Source: Gammaproteobacteria bacterium | Lineage (GTDB): Bacteria; Pseudomonadota; Gammaproteobacteria; Ga0077536 | DNA length: 64,000 nt | Direction of reading: 5' to 3' | NCBI GenBank assembly: GCA_016209015.1 | Contig: JACQWY010000045.1 | Location: forward strand, 1 to 64,000 | Part shown: piece after piece, positions 45,673-55,175 of the stretch | How the letters are laid out: every line of letters begins with the position of its first letter | How positions within the stretch are numbered: the first letter of the stretch is position 1 | Notes under the pieces: generated by a model | The model's input: the letters and a program-made list of their open reading frames with translations, nothing else | What the model was told of the DNA's origin: nothing | Databases searched by the model: none | Made by a program: the position numbers and the translations under genes

Positions 45673-48555
45673 ATGGAACTCGAGAATTCCACCGCTTTCG
45701 TCACCGCTCGCGCGCCGAAGAGCAGCGTGTCGACCGGCTCCCTGCAGGCGGACGTCGCCGCGACCGCGCCCGGCGAATATCGCGTAATCCGTCGCAACGG
45801 CAAGGTCACGGCCTTCGACGGCAACAAGATCAAGATTGCGCTCACGAAGGCCTTTCTCGCCGTCGAGGGCGGCAATGCCGCGGCCTCCACGCGCATCCAC
45901 AAGACCGTGGATCTGCTGACGGATGCCGTGGTCACCGCCATCACGCGTCGCATGCCGACCGGCGGCGCGATTCACATCGAGGACATCCAGGACCAGGTCG
46001 AGCTCGCCCTGATGCGCGCCGGCGAGCACAAAGTCGCGCGCTCCTACGTGCTCTATCGCGAAGAGCGTTCCCGTGAGCGCCAACGCAAGCTCGAGCAGAA
46101 CGCCTCCGCCCCGGCGCCGGTGAAGTCGACGTTGAGCGTGACCCGTGCCGACGGCACGCGCGTGCCGCTCGACGAGAACCGCCTGCGCCGCATCGTCACC
46201 GAAGCCTGCGCCGACAGCGCGAACACGGTCCCGGAGGCGGTCCTCGCCGAGGCGATGCGCTCGCTGTTCGACGGCGTCGCCGAGGACGACGTCTCGAAGG
46301 CGCTGACCATGAGCGCGCGGACGTTCATCGAGCGCGAGCCGAACTACACCTACGTTGCGGCGCGCATGCTGCTCGACGCCATGCGCCACGAAGCGCTCTC
46401 CTACGTCGGCAGCCACTACGACAGCGCGACCCAGCACGAGATGGCCGAGCGCTATCCGCGCTACTTCGAGGCCTACCTCAAGAAGGCCGTCGATCTCGAG
46501 CTCATGGATCCGCGCCTCGGCAATTTCGATCTGCGCCGGCTCGGCGGCGCGATCAAGCCGGAGCGGGACTTCCAGTTCACCTACCTCGGCCTGCAGACGC
46601 TCTACGACCGCTATTTCCTCCAGTACGACGACACGCGTTTCGAGCTGCCGCAGGCGTTCTTCATGCGCGTCGCGATGGGCCTGGCGATCAACGAGATCGA
46701 GCCCGAGGAATGGGCGATCAGATTCTACGATCTGCTCTCGACCTTCGATTTCATGAGCAGCACGCCGACGCTGTTCAATTCGGGCACGCTGCGCCCGCAG
46801 CTCTCGTCCTGCTACCTGACTTCGGTGCCGGACGATCTCGACGGCATCTTCGGCGCCATCAAGGACAACGCGCTGCTGTCGAAATTCGCGGGCGGCCTCG
46901 GCAACGACTGGACGATGGTCCGCGGCATGGGTGCCCACATCAAGGGCACGAACGGCAAGTCGCAGGGCATCGTGCCGTTCCTCAAAGTCGCGAACGACAC
47001 CGCAGTCGCCGTGAATCAGGGCGGGAAGCGCAAGGGTGCGGTGTGCGCCTATCTCGAGACCTGGCACATCGACATCGAGGAGTTCCTCGATCTACGCAAG
47101 AACACCGGCGACGACCGCCGCCGCACCCACGACATGAACACCGCGAACTGGGTGCCGGATCTGTTCATGAAGCGCGTCGTCGAGGACGGCGACTGGACGC
47201 TGTTCTCGCCGGACGACGTGCCGGATCTGCACGACAGCGTCGGCCAGGACTTCGAGAAGCGCTACGTCATTCACGAGCAGCGCGCGAAGCGCGGCGAGAT
47301 CCGGAACTGCAAGACCCTGCGCGCCGTCGACCTCTGGCGCAAGATGCTCGGCATGCTCTACGAGACGGGCCACCCCTGGATCGCGTTCAAGGATCCGGCG
47401 AATCTGCGCTCGCCGCAGCAGCACGTCGGCGTCGTCCACAGCTCGAATCTCTGCACGGAGATCACGCTGAACACCTCGGCCGGCAACGAGATTGCCGTGT
47501 GCAACCTCGGCTCCGTGAACCTCGCGCAGCACGTCACGCCGTCGGGCCTCGACATGCAGAAGCTCGAGCACACGGTCAGTATCGCGATGCGCATGCTCGA
47601 CAACGTGATCGACTACAACTTCTACAGCGTGCCGACCGCGCGTTCGTCGAACCTGCGCCACCGCCCGGTCGGGCTCGGCATCATGGGTTTCCACGACTGC
47701 CTGTACAAGCTGCGCATGCCGTACAGCTCGGAAGCGGCCATCGAGTTCGCGGATCGGTCCATGGAGGCCGTGGCCTATTTCGCCATCAAGGCCTCGACGG
47801 ACCTCGCGGCCGAGCGCGGCAGCTACCAGAGCTTCGACGGTTCGCTATGGAGCCGCGGCATCCTGCCGCTCGACTCCGTCGATCTGCTCGAGCGCGGTCG
47901 CAACGGCTATCTCGACATGAACCGCAGCGCGACGCTCGACTGGGACGCTCTGCGTGAGCGCGTGACGACCGTCGGCATGCGCAACTCGAACACGATGGCC
48001 ATCGCCCCGACGGCGACGATCTCGAACATCTGCGGCGTGAGCCAGTCGATCGAGCCGACCTACCAGAACCTCTACGTGAAATCGAACCTCTCGGGCGAGT
48101 TCACGGTGGTCAACATGTTCCTGGTCGACGAGCTGAAGCAGCGCGGCCTGTGGGACGAGGTGATGGTCAACGATCTGAAGTACTACGACGGCAGCGTCGC
48201 GAACATCGATCGCATCCCGCCGGAGCTCAAGACGCTCTACGCGACGTCGTTCGAAATCGACGCGCGCTGGCTCGTCGAGGCCGGATCGCGCCGCCAGAAG
48301 TGGCTCGACCAGGCGCAGTCGCTGAATCTCTACATGGCCGAGCCGAGCGGCGCGAAGCTCGACAACCTCTACAAGCTCGCGTGGATCCGCGGCCTGAAGA
48401 CGACTTATTACCTGCGCACGATGGGCGCGACCCACGTCGAGAAGAGCACGCTCGCCGACGGCAAGCTGAACGCCGTGCAGCAGCCGGTGACGGCGGCGGC
48501 GGAAACCCCGAAGGTGTGCTCGATCCTCGATCCGGATTGCGAAGCGTGCCAGTGA
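45673..48555 (+). CDS. nrdA: Ribonucleoside-diphosphate reductase, alpha subunit (class I)
   Basis: The 960-residue protein is longer than E. coli NrdA because of two N-terminal ATP-cone regions (about residues 37-130 and 153-235), the allosteric activity switch. The catalytic barrel has the redox cysteine in [11 protein letters not shown] at about 379, the radical cysteine in [11 protein letters not shown] at about 594, and the C-terminal redox pair in [11 protein letters not shown]. It reduces ribonucleoside diphosphates with radical transfer from NrdB. GAGGGAG precedes the ATG. It is under NrdR control (see the promoter) and followed by nrdB. Confidence 0.97.
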   Translation: MELENSTAFVTARAPKSSVSTGSLQADVAATAPGEYRVIRRNGKVTAFDGNKIKIALTKAFLAVEGGNAAASTRIHKTVDLLTDAVVTAITRRMPTGGAIHIEDIQDQVELALMRAGEHKVARSYVLYREERSRERQRKLEQNASAPAPVKSTLSVTRADGTRVPLDENRLRRIVTEACADSANTVPEAVLAEAMRSLFDGVAEDDVSKALTMSARTFIEREPNYTYVAARMLLDAMRHEALSYVGSHYDSATQHEMAERYPRYFEAYLKKAVDLELMDPRLGNFDLRRLGGAIKPERDFQFTYLGLQTLYDRYFLQYDDTRFELPQAFFMRVAMGLAINEIEPEEWAIRFYDLLSTFDFMSSTPTLFNSGTLRPQLSSCYLTSVPDDLDGIFGAIKDNALLSKFAGGLGNDWTMVRGMGAHIKGTNGKSQGIVPFLKVANDTAVAVNQGGKRKGAVCAYLETWHIDIEEFLDLRKNTGDDRRRTHDMNTANWVPDLFMKRVVEDGDWTLFSPDDVPDLHDSVGQDFEKRYVIHEQRAKRGEIRNCKTLRAVDLWRKMLGMLYETGHPWIAFKDPANLRSPQQHVGVVHSSNLCTEITLNTSAGNEIAVCNLGSVNLAQHVTPSGLDMQKLEHTVSIAMRMLDNVIDYNFYSVPTARSSNLRHRPVGLGIMGFHDCLYKLRMPYSSEAAIEFADRSMEAVAYFAIKASTDLAAERGSYQSFDGSLWSRGILPLDSVDLLERGRNGYLDMNRSATLDWDALRERVTTVGMRNSNTMAIAPTATISNICGVSQSIEPTYQNLYVKSNLSGEFTVVNMFLVDELKQRGLWDEVMVNDLKYYDGSVANIDRIPPELKTLYATSFEIDARWLVEAGSRRQKWLDQAQSLNLYMAEPSGAKLDNLYKLAWIRGLKTTYYLRTMGATHVEKSTLADGKLNAVQQPVTAAAETPKVCSILDPDCEACQ

Positions 48556-48592
48556 GCGCGATGAGCGAACAGAACATGAATCCGGGGGACAA

Positions 48593-49843
48593 ATGCTGAA
48601 TTGGGACGATCCGTTGGCAAAGTTCAAGCAGCCGGTCCGCGAGGAGCGGCAGCCGGTCGGCCTGCTCGCGAGCGAAGCGCTGGCCGCGGTCGAACGCCTG
48701 GAACGCGCAGAAGAGCGGCCGGAGTTCGCGTTGCAGGCGGCCGTGCCCGCCATCGAACTGGCGCCGGCGATCGCCGACGAGGATCATGCCGGCGTCACCG
48801 GCCTCGAGCACATCGAGTTCGGCGCGCGCCGTCTCGCCGTCGACGACAAGAAGATGATCAACTGCCGGGCGGATCTCAATCAGCTCGTCCCATTCAAGTA
48901 CAAATGGGCCTGGCAGAAATATCTGAACGCCTGCGCGAATCACTGGATGCCGCAGGAAATAAACATGACCGCGGACATCGCGCTCTGGAAGAGCCAGACG
49001 GGACTGACCGACGACGAGCGCACGATCATCAAGCGCAACCTCGGCTTCTTCTCGACCGCCGACTCGCTCGTCGCGAACAATCTCGTGCTCGCGGTGTACA
49101 GACACATCACGAATCCCGAATGCCGGCAGTACCTGCTGCGCCAGGCTTTCGAGGAAGCGCTGCACACGCACGCCTACCAGTACTGCGTGGAGAGTCTCGG
49201 TCTCGACGAGGCCGAGGTCTTCAACATGTACCGTGAAGTGCCGTCAGTGCACGACAAGGCCTCGTGGGCGATGCGCTTCACGGAGAGCCTGGGCGATCCC
49301 ACGTTCAAGACCGGCACGCCGGCGGCGGATCAACGCCTGCTGCGCGACCTCATCGCGTTCTACGTGGTGTTCGAGGGCATCTTCTTCTACGTCGGCTTCG
49401 TGCAGATCCTTTCGATGGGCCGGCGCAACAAGATGACGGGCGTCGCGGAGCAGTTCCAGTACATCCTGCGCGACGAATCGATGCACATGAATTTCGGCAT
49501 CGACGTCGTCAACCAGATCAAGGTCGAGAACCCGCATCTCTGGACCGAGGCCTTCCAGCACGAAATCGTGGCACTGATCCGCCAGGCCGTCGGTCTCGAA
49601 ATCGCCTACGCGCACGACACCATGCCGCGCGGGGTGCTGGGCCTCAACGCGAACATGTTCGAAGAGTATCTGCAGTACATCGCAAACCGTCGCTGTGCGC
49701 AGATCGGTCTGCCCGAGCAATATCCCGGAGCGACGAATCCGTTCCCGTGGATGAGCGAGGTGATCGATCTGAAGAAGGAGAAGAATTTCTTCGAGACGCG
49801 GGTGACGGAATATCAGACTGGCGGCGCGCTTAGCTGGGACTAA
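48593..49843 (+). CDS. nrdB: Ribonucleoside-diphosphate reductase, beta subunit
   Basis: The 416-residue ferritin-like subunit has the metal ligands in [20 protein letters not shown] (Glu, His and a tyrosine at the radical position) and [10 protein letters not shown]. The tyrosine means a class Ia-type tyrosyl radical is possible. An N-terminal stretch of about 85 residues precedes the core. It starts 37 nt after nrdA and its transcript ends in two terminators. Confidence 0.96.
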   Translation: MLNWDDPLAKFKQPVREERQPVGLLASEALAAVERLERAEERPEFALQAAVPAIELAPAIADEDHAGVTGLEHIEFGARRLAVDDKKMINCRADLNQLVPFKYKWAWQKYLNACANHWMPQEINMTADIALWKSQTGLTDDERTIIKRNLGFFSTADSLVANNLVLAVYRHITNPECRQYLLRQAFEEALHTHAYQYCVESLGLDEAEVFNMYREVPSVHDKASWAMRFTESLGDPTFKTGTPAADQRLLRDLIAFYVVFEGIFFYVGFVQILSMGRRNKMTGVAEQFQYILRDESMHMNFGIDVVNQIKVENPHLWTEAFQHEIVALIRQAVGLEIAYAHDTMPRGVLGLNANMFEEYLQYIANRRCAQIGLPEQYPGATNPFPWMSEVIDLKKEKNFFETRVTEYQTGGALSWD

Positions 49844-49893
49844 TTGGGCATTAGACCAGACCTCCTCGCATGGAGCTATGTCGCGCTGCATTG

Positions 49894-49928
49894 ACCGGTG
49901 GCCCCTGAAAGGTCACCGGTTTTTTTTA
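49894..49928 (+). terminator. nrdAB terminator
   Basis: The stem ACCGGTG/CACCGGT is followed by an uninterrupted run of eight T. It is a strong intrinsic terminator about 50 nt after nrdB. Confidence 0.92.
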
Positions 49929-49935
49929 TTCGACG

Positions 49936-49958
49936 AAGGGCCGCACTGCGGCCCTTTT
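49936..49958. terminator. Second terminator-like hairpin after nrdB
   Basis: A perfect hairpin AAGGGCCGC/GCGGCCCTT with a 3-nt loop and a short T run, directly after the first terminator. It may act as a backup or stop minus-strand transcription. Confidence 0.6.
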
Positions 49959-50022
49959 CTCTGGTTCACCGCCCGACCGCGGGGCGCGGCTCATCCGCAG
50001 ACAGATATGGATCGTCTGCACA

Positions 50023-50050
50023 CGTCGCCCACGCGCCGGCGAGGGCGACG
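50023..50050 (+). repeat. Solo, diverged arm of the 31-bp inverted-repeat family
   Basis: GTCGCCC-ACGCGCC-GGCGAGGGC differs from the arm of the 255-bp repeat (96-126) at about two positions. It folds as CGTCGCCC/GGGCGACG. The rest of the gap 49959-50168 shows no gene, and the second arm is absent. Confidence 0.5.
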
Positions 50051-50168
50051 AGAATCGGCACTGGCGCACCGTTTCGAGCGAGCCGCCTCTCAATCGGGAG
50101 ATCAAGCCGCTCCTTAACGCCACGCGAGGCGCGGGGACCCGTGGGCCGGATGCCGCGCGCCGTCTGCT

Positions 50169-50774
50169 TCAGACGATGAGTCGTGACGTTTCCGGCGCCG
50201 CGGCGAGTTCGCGCAGCGCGCCGGCTTCCTCGCGCGCGAACCAGCAGGCCCGCAGCGCACTCGCGCGCAGCAGATCCGCGAAACAGCGATCGACATAGCC
50301 CTCCGCGGCGAGCGTCGCAGCGTCCCGCGCTTCGCCGCGCGGCACGACGGATTTCACGAGCGCAACCCCCGCCGCGCCGATCTCCGCCGCGAGCCAGAGC
50401 GCGAGGCTGTCCGAGGTGAGATCCCAGGACTGCGGGAGCACGGCGTTGCACGCCTCGTCGGCCTGCGGCAGCCACAGCACGCGCCGCCCCGCGCGCAGCT
50501 CGGTACGCACCGCTGCCAGTCCGCTCGCCGGCACGAGTCGGGGCTCCAGCGCGTGCAGCATCCAGCCGTACTGCGCCATCGCGAGCAGGGCCATGCGATG
50601 CGCGATGCGATCCACGAAACCCGTTTCGCGCTGCGCCTCGCGCACCGCGTCAGCGAACGGACCGCCGCCCGGCACGACGACGCCGATCGGGATCCCGGGA
50701 TCGCAACACGCGGCGAGCCAGGCACGCAGCTCCGAGGCGTGCGCGAGACTGCCGCCGAGCTTCAGGACCCACAT
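50169..50774 (-). CDS. Amino-acid-kinase-fold protein, MfnE-like candidate for methanofuran synthesis
   Basis: The 201-residue protein has the amino-acid kinase fold: WVLKLGGSLA at the start, VVPGGGPFADAVREAQ at about residues 33-48 and WDLTSDSLALWLA at about 117. It resembles the small kinase MfnE, which in methanogens phosphorylates 5-(aminomethyl)-3-furanmethanol phosphate during methanofuran synthesis. It is the last gene of a run with the MfnF-like gene and pabB (start and stop overlap by 1 nt with pabB). The role is inferred from family and context. Confidence 0.75.
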   Translation of the reverse strand: MWVLKLGGSLAHASELRAWLAACCDPGIPIGVVVPGGGPFADAVREAQRETGFVDRIAHRMALLAMAQYGWMLHALEPRLVPASGLAAVRTELRAGRRVLWLPQADEACNAVLPQSWDLTSDSLALWLAAEIGAAGVALVKSVVPRGEARDAATLAAEGYVDRCFADLLRASALRACWFAREEAGALRELAAAPETSRLIV

Positions 50775-52165
50775 CAGTGTTCGACGCGCGGTGCTTCGGC
50801 GTCCGCGAACACTTCGAGCATCGCTGCGGCCTTGTCGAGGCTCTCCTGGTACTCGGCCTCGAGCTCCGAATCCATCACGATGCCGCCCCCCGCCCAGCAG
50901 AACATGCGCCCGCCCTGGCACACGAGCGTGCGGATCGCGATGTTCACGTCCATGCCGCCGCCGAAATCGAGATAGCCGATCGCGCCGCAGTAGACGGTGC
51001 GGCGATACGGCTCGAGCTCCTCGATGATCTGCATCGCGCGCAGCTTCGGCGCGCCGGTGATCGACCCCCCGGGGAAGCAGCCGCGCAGCGCATCGACAGC
51101 GGTCGTGTCGCCCTTCAGGCGGCCGCGCACGGTGCTGACGAGGTGATGGACCTTCGCGAAGCTCTCGATGCGGAACAGCGCCGGCACCTCGACGCTGCCG
51201 ATGGCGCAGGTCTTGCCGAGATCGTTACGCAGCAGATCGACGATCATGAGGTTCTCGGCGCGGTCCTTGAGGCTCGACCGGAGCTCGGCGGCGAGCGCGG
51301 CGTCGCGTGCGGGATCTGCGTCGCGCGGCCGCGTGCCCTTGATCGGTTTCGTTTCGACGACGCCGCCGCTCACTTTCAGGAACCGCTCGGGCGACGAGCT
51401 GAGGACCGCCGCGCCGGGATAGGCGAGATACGCCGAGAACGGCGCGGGATTGCGATTGCGCAGACGTTGATACGCGTCCCAGGGATCGCCGCGCGCGGCT
51501 GCCGAGAAACGCTGCGTGAAATTCACCTGATAGCAATCACCCTCGACGATGTAGCGCTTGATGCGTGCGAAGCCGCGCGCATAGTCCGCGAAAGTGATTT
51601 CGGCCTGCACCGCGGACGTGACCTGGAAACACGAGGCGAAGACCGCGGGCGTCACCGCATCCTGCGCGTTCCACGCCGCCGTGATCGCGGCGAGATCCGC
51701 ACGGCAGTCCGCATCGACGGCGAGCCAGGTACGGCGCGTCTCGTGATCGACGACGATCGCCCAGAGATAGATGCCGACCGCGAGATCCGGGATGTCGATG
51801 TCGCGGCGCGCGCGCGGCGCGAGACGCTCGATGCGCCGCCCGAGATCGTAGGCGAAATAGCCGAGCGCGCCGCCGGCGAACGGCAGCTCGCAAGGCGCAC
51901 GCGCGCGTTCGCCGAGCAGACCCGCGAGGAGCGTGAAGGGATCTTCCGGGCTCGTCGATCGGCGGCCGTCGCGCGTGATGACCGTCGTCTCGCCCACGGT
52001 CTCCAGCGTCATGACGGGATCGGCCGCGACGACGTCGTAGCGTCCCGCGCTGCGCACGTCGGCGCAACTGTCGAGGAACACGAACCAGGGCCGCTCGGCG
52101 AAGCGCGCCGCACGGCGCGCGCTGTCGCGGCCATAGTCGAGCGGCAGCAGCCGCGGCGCGCTCAT
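50774..52165 (-). CDS. pabB: Aminodeoxychorismate synthase component I
   Basis: The 463-residue chorismate-binding enzyme has KPIKGTRPRD. The lysine in PIKGT separates PabB from anthranilate synthase, which has PIAGT. GGSITGAPK and CWAGGGIVMDSE follow. It makes 4-amino-4-deoxychorismate, the precursor of p-aminobenzoate, which goes into folate and also into H4MPT. No pabA or pabC lies nearby. The ATG at 52165 overlaps the stop of the upstream gene by 4 nt, tying it to the C1-cofactor genes. Confidence 0.92.
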   Translation of the reverse strand: MSAPRLLPLDYGRDSARRAARFAERPWFVFLDSCADVRSAGRYDVVAADPVMTLETVGETTVITRDGRRSTSPEDPFTLLAGLLGERARAPCELPFAGGALGYFAYDLGRRIERLAPRARRDIDIPDLAVGIYLWAIVVDHETRRTWLAVDADCRADLAAITAAWNAQDAVTPAVFASCFQVTSAVQAEITFADYARGFARIKRYIVEGDCYQVNFTQRFSAAARGDPWDAYQRLRNRNPAPFSAYLAYPGAAVLSSSPERFLKVSGGVVETKPIKGTRPRDADPARDAALAAELRSSLKDRAENLMIVDLLRNDLGKTCAIGSVEVPALFRIESFAKVHHLVSTVRGRLKGDTTAVDALRGCFPGGSITGAPKLRAMQIIEELEPYRRTVYCGAIGYLDFGGGMDVNIAIRTLVCQGGRMFCWAGGGIVMDSELEAEYQESLDKAAAMLEVFADAEAPRVEH

Positions 52166-53208
52166 GACCGCTGCGCGGCGAGCCGCGCGAGCGCCACGGC
52201 CGGGGCGCACACCGCGGCGGCGTGCGCGAGCGCGGGCGGCGCGTCGGCGAGCGCCGCGAACGGACGATACGGCGTCCCGTTGAATGCGGCGAGACGCTGC
52301 ACCAGGAACTCACCGACCCCGGCCCCGACGAGCAGTGGGAAATCCGGGCCCGCGGACGCACGGGCGACGACGGCCGACAAAGCCTGTTGCAGCTTTCCGA
52401 ACTGCACCGTGGCGAGATAGCGTGCGAGACGCTCGAGCGCGTGCACGCTCTCATCGTCCGCATCCCGTCCGACCATGCGGGCGAGACGCCGCGCGCTCGC
52501 CGCGAGATCGCGTGGGCCGCCGTCGGCGGTCGGATGCAGATCGGCATCGGGCGGCAACTCGCCCGTCAGACGGTAGACGTCCGCCGTGTTCGCGAAATAC
52601 TCCGCGGCCAGCCCCTGCCAGCCGTCGACATAAGGCACGCGATCGCAGAGCGCCATGACGGGCGTGCGGCACACGCCGGTGTAGACGAGTTCGTCCGCGG
52701 CGAGGCGGTCGGCATCGGTCAGGGCGCGGCTGCGTACTTCGCCGCTGCCGTAAGGCACGAGATCGGTCGTCGTGCTGCCGACATCGACGAGCACGCCCTC
52801 GCTGTCCGTGAGTGCGACACACGCCGCGGTCGCATGCCAGTTCGCGGAGGCGATGGCGCGCCATGCCGGCGCGGCGTCCGCGGGTGTGAGCCAGCCGGCT
52901 CGTCCGCCGTAGACCGTGATCGGAACCGGGCCCGCGAGCGCGGTGAAGGTCTCGAGTATGCGTGCGACGCCCTGCTGGCGATCCCGGAAGCAATCGCAGA
53001 GCTCGCCGGTCATCGTCACGGCGTGCAGGCGCGCCGTGCTGCCGCCGAGCGCGGCGAACGCGACGCGCAACCTGTCGGTGAGCCGATCGAGTCCCTGCCA
53101 CAGAGGGCAGGCGAGCTGGCGAATCGCCGTGAGCTCGCCGCGCGCGTCGACGACCGCGTACTTGAGGTGTGCGCCGCCGAGATCCCAGGCGACGATCCGG
53201 TGCCGCAT
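52162..53208 (-). CDS. Hydantoinase-like H4MPT-linked C1 pathway protein, MfnF-like candidate
   Basis: The 348-residue protein has an ASKHA-type start (IVAWDLGGAHLKYAVVDARG) and VLVDVGSTTTDLVPYG at about residue 138. It fits the uncharacterised H4MPT-linked C1-transfer pathway family related to archaeal MfnF, which joins the furan and tyramine parts of methanofuran. It is divergent from the HisA-like gene (102 nt) and overlaps pabB by 4 nt. Its size, half that of the HyuA genes at 15-19 kb, shows it is a separate branch. Confidence 0.8.
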   Translation of the reverse strand: MRHRIVAWDLGGAHLKYAVVDARGELTAIRQLACPLWQGLDRLTDRLRVAFAALGGSTARLHAVTMTGELCDCFRDRQQGVARILETFTALAGPVPITVYGGRAGWLTPADAAPAWRAIASANWHATAACVALTDSEGVLVDVGSTTTDLVPYGSGEVRSRALTDADRLAADELVYTGVCRTPVMALCDRVPYVDGWQGLAAEYFANTADVYRLTGELPPDADLHPTADGGPRDLAASARRLARMVGRDADDESVHALERLARYLATVQFGKLQQALSAVVARASAGPDFPLLVGAGVGEFLVQRLAAFNGTPYRPFAALADAPPALAHAAAVCAPAVALARLAAQRS

Positions 53209-53310
53209 CACGCACGCTCCGGCGATTTCGTCTCGTCGCTGCCACGAGGTGCGCGGGAATCGTTAGAATGGCCGCCCGGAAGCCCGCGGCCCCCTGAAGC
53301 GAAAGCGACT

Positions 53311-54039
53311 ATGCAAGTCATCCCCGTGCTCGATTTGTTGAAGTCCCAGGTCGTCCACGCCGTGCGCGGCGACCGCGCGAATTACCGGCCGCTGCGTTCC
53401 GATCTCACCACCGCGACGACTGCGCGGGAGGTCTGCGCGGCCCTGCTCACGCTCCACCCGTTCCGGAAGATCTACATCGCGGACCTCGATGCGATCCGCG
53501 GCCAGGGCTCGTGCCATCATGAGATATGCCTGCTGACGGCGCAATATCCAGACCTCGAGATCTGGCTCGATGCGGGCTTCGCGACGCGAACGGATCTGGA
53601 ACCCTATGCCGCCTGCCCGCGCATCACGTTCGTGCTCGGTACGGAATCCCAGCACTCCTTCGCGTCCTACGAGGCGCTCCGCGCGACCCTTGCGCCGACG
53701 CGCTGCGTGCTCTCGCTCGATCGGCGCGGCGCGGCGCTGCTCGGTCCCCCGGAAATATTCGAGCGCCCCGCGAGCTGGCCCGCGACAGTCGTCGCGATGA
53801 ATCTCGCTTACGTGGGCGCGGGCGACGGACCGGACTGGCAGACGCTGGAGGAGACGCGCCTGCGCGCGGGAGCTCGGCGCATCGCCGCGGCCGGCGGATT
53901 GCGCGACATCGTCGATGCGCGCGCGCTCGCTGCGGCAGGCATCGACTTCGCGCTCGTCGCGACGGCGCTGCACGACGGAAGGCTCGGCGCCGGGGATCTG
54001 CTCGAACTCGAGTCGGTTCGTGCGTCTGGCCGGGGTTAG
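53311..54039 (+). CDS. HisA-like TIM-barrel protein in the C1 cofactor cluster
   Basis: The 242-residue barrel starts MQVIPVLDLLKSQVVHAVRG, like HisA, with the first catalytic aspartate position kept. The second aspartate is present in CVLSLDRRG at about residue 131. Phosphate-binding glycines occur in AAGGLRD and late ALHDG. It is not in a histidine operon. HisA-like proteins are recurrent in H4MPT gene clusters, so it may act in methanofuran or H4MPT assembly on a phosphoribosyl-type intermediate; this is inferred. It is the only plus-strand gene between 50 and 61 kb. Confidence 0.75.
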   Translation: MQVIPVLDLLKSQVVHAVRGDRANYRPLRSDLTTATTAREVCAALLTLHPFRKIYIADLDAIRGQGSCHHEICLLTAQYPDLEIWLDAGFATRTDLEPYAACPRITFVLGTESQHSFASYEALRATLAPTRCVLSLDRRGAALLGPPEIFERPASWPATVVAMNLAYVGAGDGPDWQTLEETRLRAGARRIAAAGGLRDIVDARALAAAGIDFALVATALHDGRLGAGDLLELESVRASGRG

Positions 54040-54080
54040 CAGCGCGAATCGCATTCCGGGCCGGGAGCCCGGACGCTCCT

Positions 54081-54120
54081 GCGAAGACGCGGTCGATGCG
54101 CCTCCGTCGTCGGCACATCC
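54081..54120 (-). repeat. Short dispersed repeat, copy C
   Basis: The reverse complement reads GGATGTGCCGACGACGGAGG then CGCATCGACCGCGTCTTCGC, the same core as copies A and B. It lies next to the large repeat in the gap 54040-54510, which has no supported gene. Confidence 0.75.
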
Positions 54121-54193
54121 GATGACGAGATCCGCATCGTCCCGGCGATGGCACCCGTCGACAAGATCCGTCGCGTGCCCATTGCCAAGAAAT

Positions 54194-54457
54194 CGTTCTT
54201 CTCCGAACCGCGGGACTGTTCCTCGGTACACCGCGGCGCGCATGTCCCACGTGTCGCCCTCGCGCAGGCGAGGGCCCGGTCGTTCGGCCTCGGCGCCGAG
54301 GTCGAACCGAGGGCCCAGCGCCGAAAACGAGCGCGGTGCGGAACGGCGCTCTCGAAAGTCCGAGGTTTTCTGCGCGAGCCGTGGGTCACCGACTGGGCCC
54401 TCGCCTGCGCGAGCGCGACGAAAATATGCGTCGAATGACCCCGCAGCTCGGAGAAGA
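54194..54457 (-). repeat. Dispersed repeat of about 260 bp, opposite-orientation copy
   Basis: This is the reverse-complement counterpart of 46-299 plus the end seen at 1-36. Its arms at 54252-54282 and 54390-54420 carry the same 31-bp palindromic sequence with one to three changes. The interior shares long blocks such as CGCTCTCGAAAGTCCGAGG (54350 region) with position 155-180. No protein-coding role is supported. Confidence 0.85.
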
Positions 54458-54460
54458 ACC

Positions 54461-54490
54461 AAAAAAAACGCCCCGCATGCGGGGCGTTTT
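54461..54490 (-). terminator. fae terminator
   Basis: On the minus strand, ACGCCCCGC/GCGGGGCGT with a 2-nt loop is followed by a run of eight T, 21 nt after the fae stop. The symmetrical T side also allows plus-strand use. Confidence 0.93.
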
Positions 54491-54510
54491 CGTATCCGTC
54501 GGATCCGAAC

Positions 54511-55023
54511 TCAGCTATGCGCCTGGAACGGATGGTCGACTTTGCTCTTCTGGGCGACGACGGTCGCGGCCTTCGGCTCACGGGCCACGGCGCGCTTGAT
54601 CGATTCCTTCGTCGCCTGGTAGTTGAAGTCCTGGATCTTCTTGTCGTCCTGGGCGAGCCAGTGGATGAACACACCTACGCAGATGAAGATGTCATCGGCC
54701 TCGTTCGCCGGGATCGTGCCGTCCTCGACGCAATCGGCAACGGCCATCGCGACACCGCGCTGGGCCGGTCCGAACATCTGGACCGCCTGCTTGGAGCCCT
54801 TGATGGTCACCTTGTTGAACATCACGGTGCTGGGCTTCGCGGCGAGGTTCGGCGCGACGACGGCCAGCAGGCTGCTGAAACCGTCCTTGTTGTTCGTGAC
54901 GGCATTGCAGAACGCCGCTTCGGCAGCGCTGCCGCGGGGCCCCATGATCAGGTCGATGTGGGCAACTTCGTTGCCATCTCCAACCAGCGATTCACCAACG
55001 AGTACTCGATCAACTACGGCCAT
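54511..55023 (-). CDS. fae: Formaldehyde-activating enzyme
   Basis: The 170-residue enzyme has [19 protein letters not shown] with the catalytic histidine, [22 protein letters not shown] and [17 protein letters not shown], the Fae signature. It condenses formaldehyde with H4MPT to methylene-H4MPT. The start at 55023 has AAGGAG 8 nt upstream and fits the family; the same frame stays open 24 codons further and could give a longer form. It ends in a strong terminator and is separated from the next upstream gene by about 150 nt of AT-rich DNA, so it probably has its own promoter. Confidence 0.97.
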   Translation of the reverse strand: MAVVDRVLVGESLVGDGNEVAHIDLIMGPRGSAAEAAFCNAVTNNKDGFSSLLAVVAPNLAAKPSTVMFNKVTIKGSKQAVQMFGPAQRGVAMAVADCVEDGTIPANEADDIFICVGVFIHWLAQDDKKIQDFNYQATKESIKRAVAREPKAATVVAQKSKVDHPFQAHS

Positions 55024-55175
55024 GGCTTTTTCTCCTTCTCTTGATCCGGATTCCACGGATTGGCTACCAAACAATGCTTTGAAAATCGACATAATCAAAC
55101 ACCACCTTGATTGATTTTTTAGTGGGCTGATGTGCTGTCACGCTGTGCCGCCGCAAGGTACTGCGACGATCGTTG

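Noticed and set aside
53311-54039. Histidine biosynthesis hisA
   Set aside because: No other his gene is near, the gene stands alone among C1-cofactor genes, and sequence drift from HisA is large.
53915-54674. Frames of 200 or more residues across the 54-kb repeat
   Set aside because: They mix the repeat with the ends of the HisA-like and fae genes; no start signal or domain.
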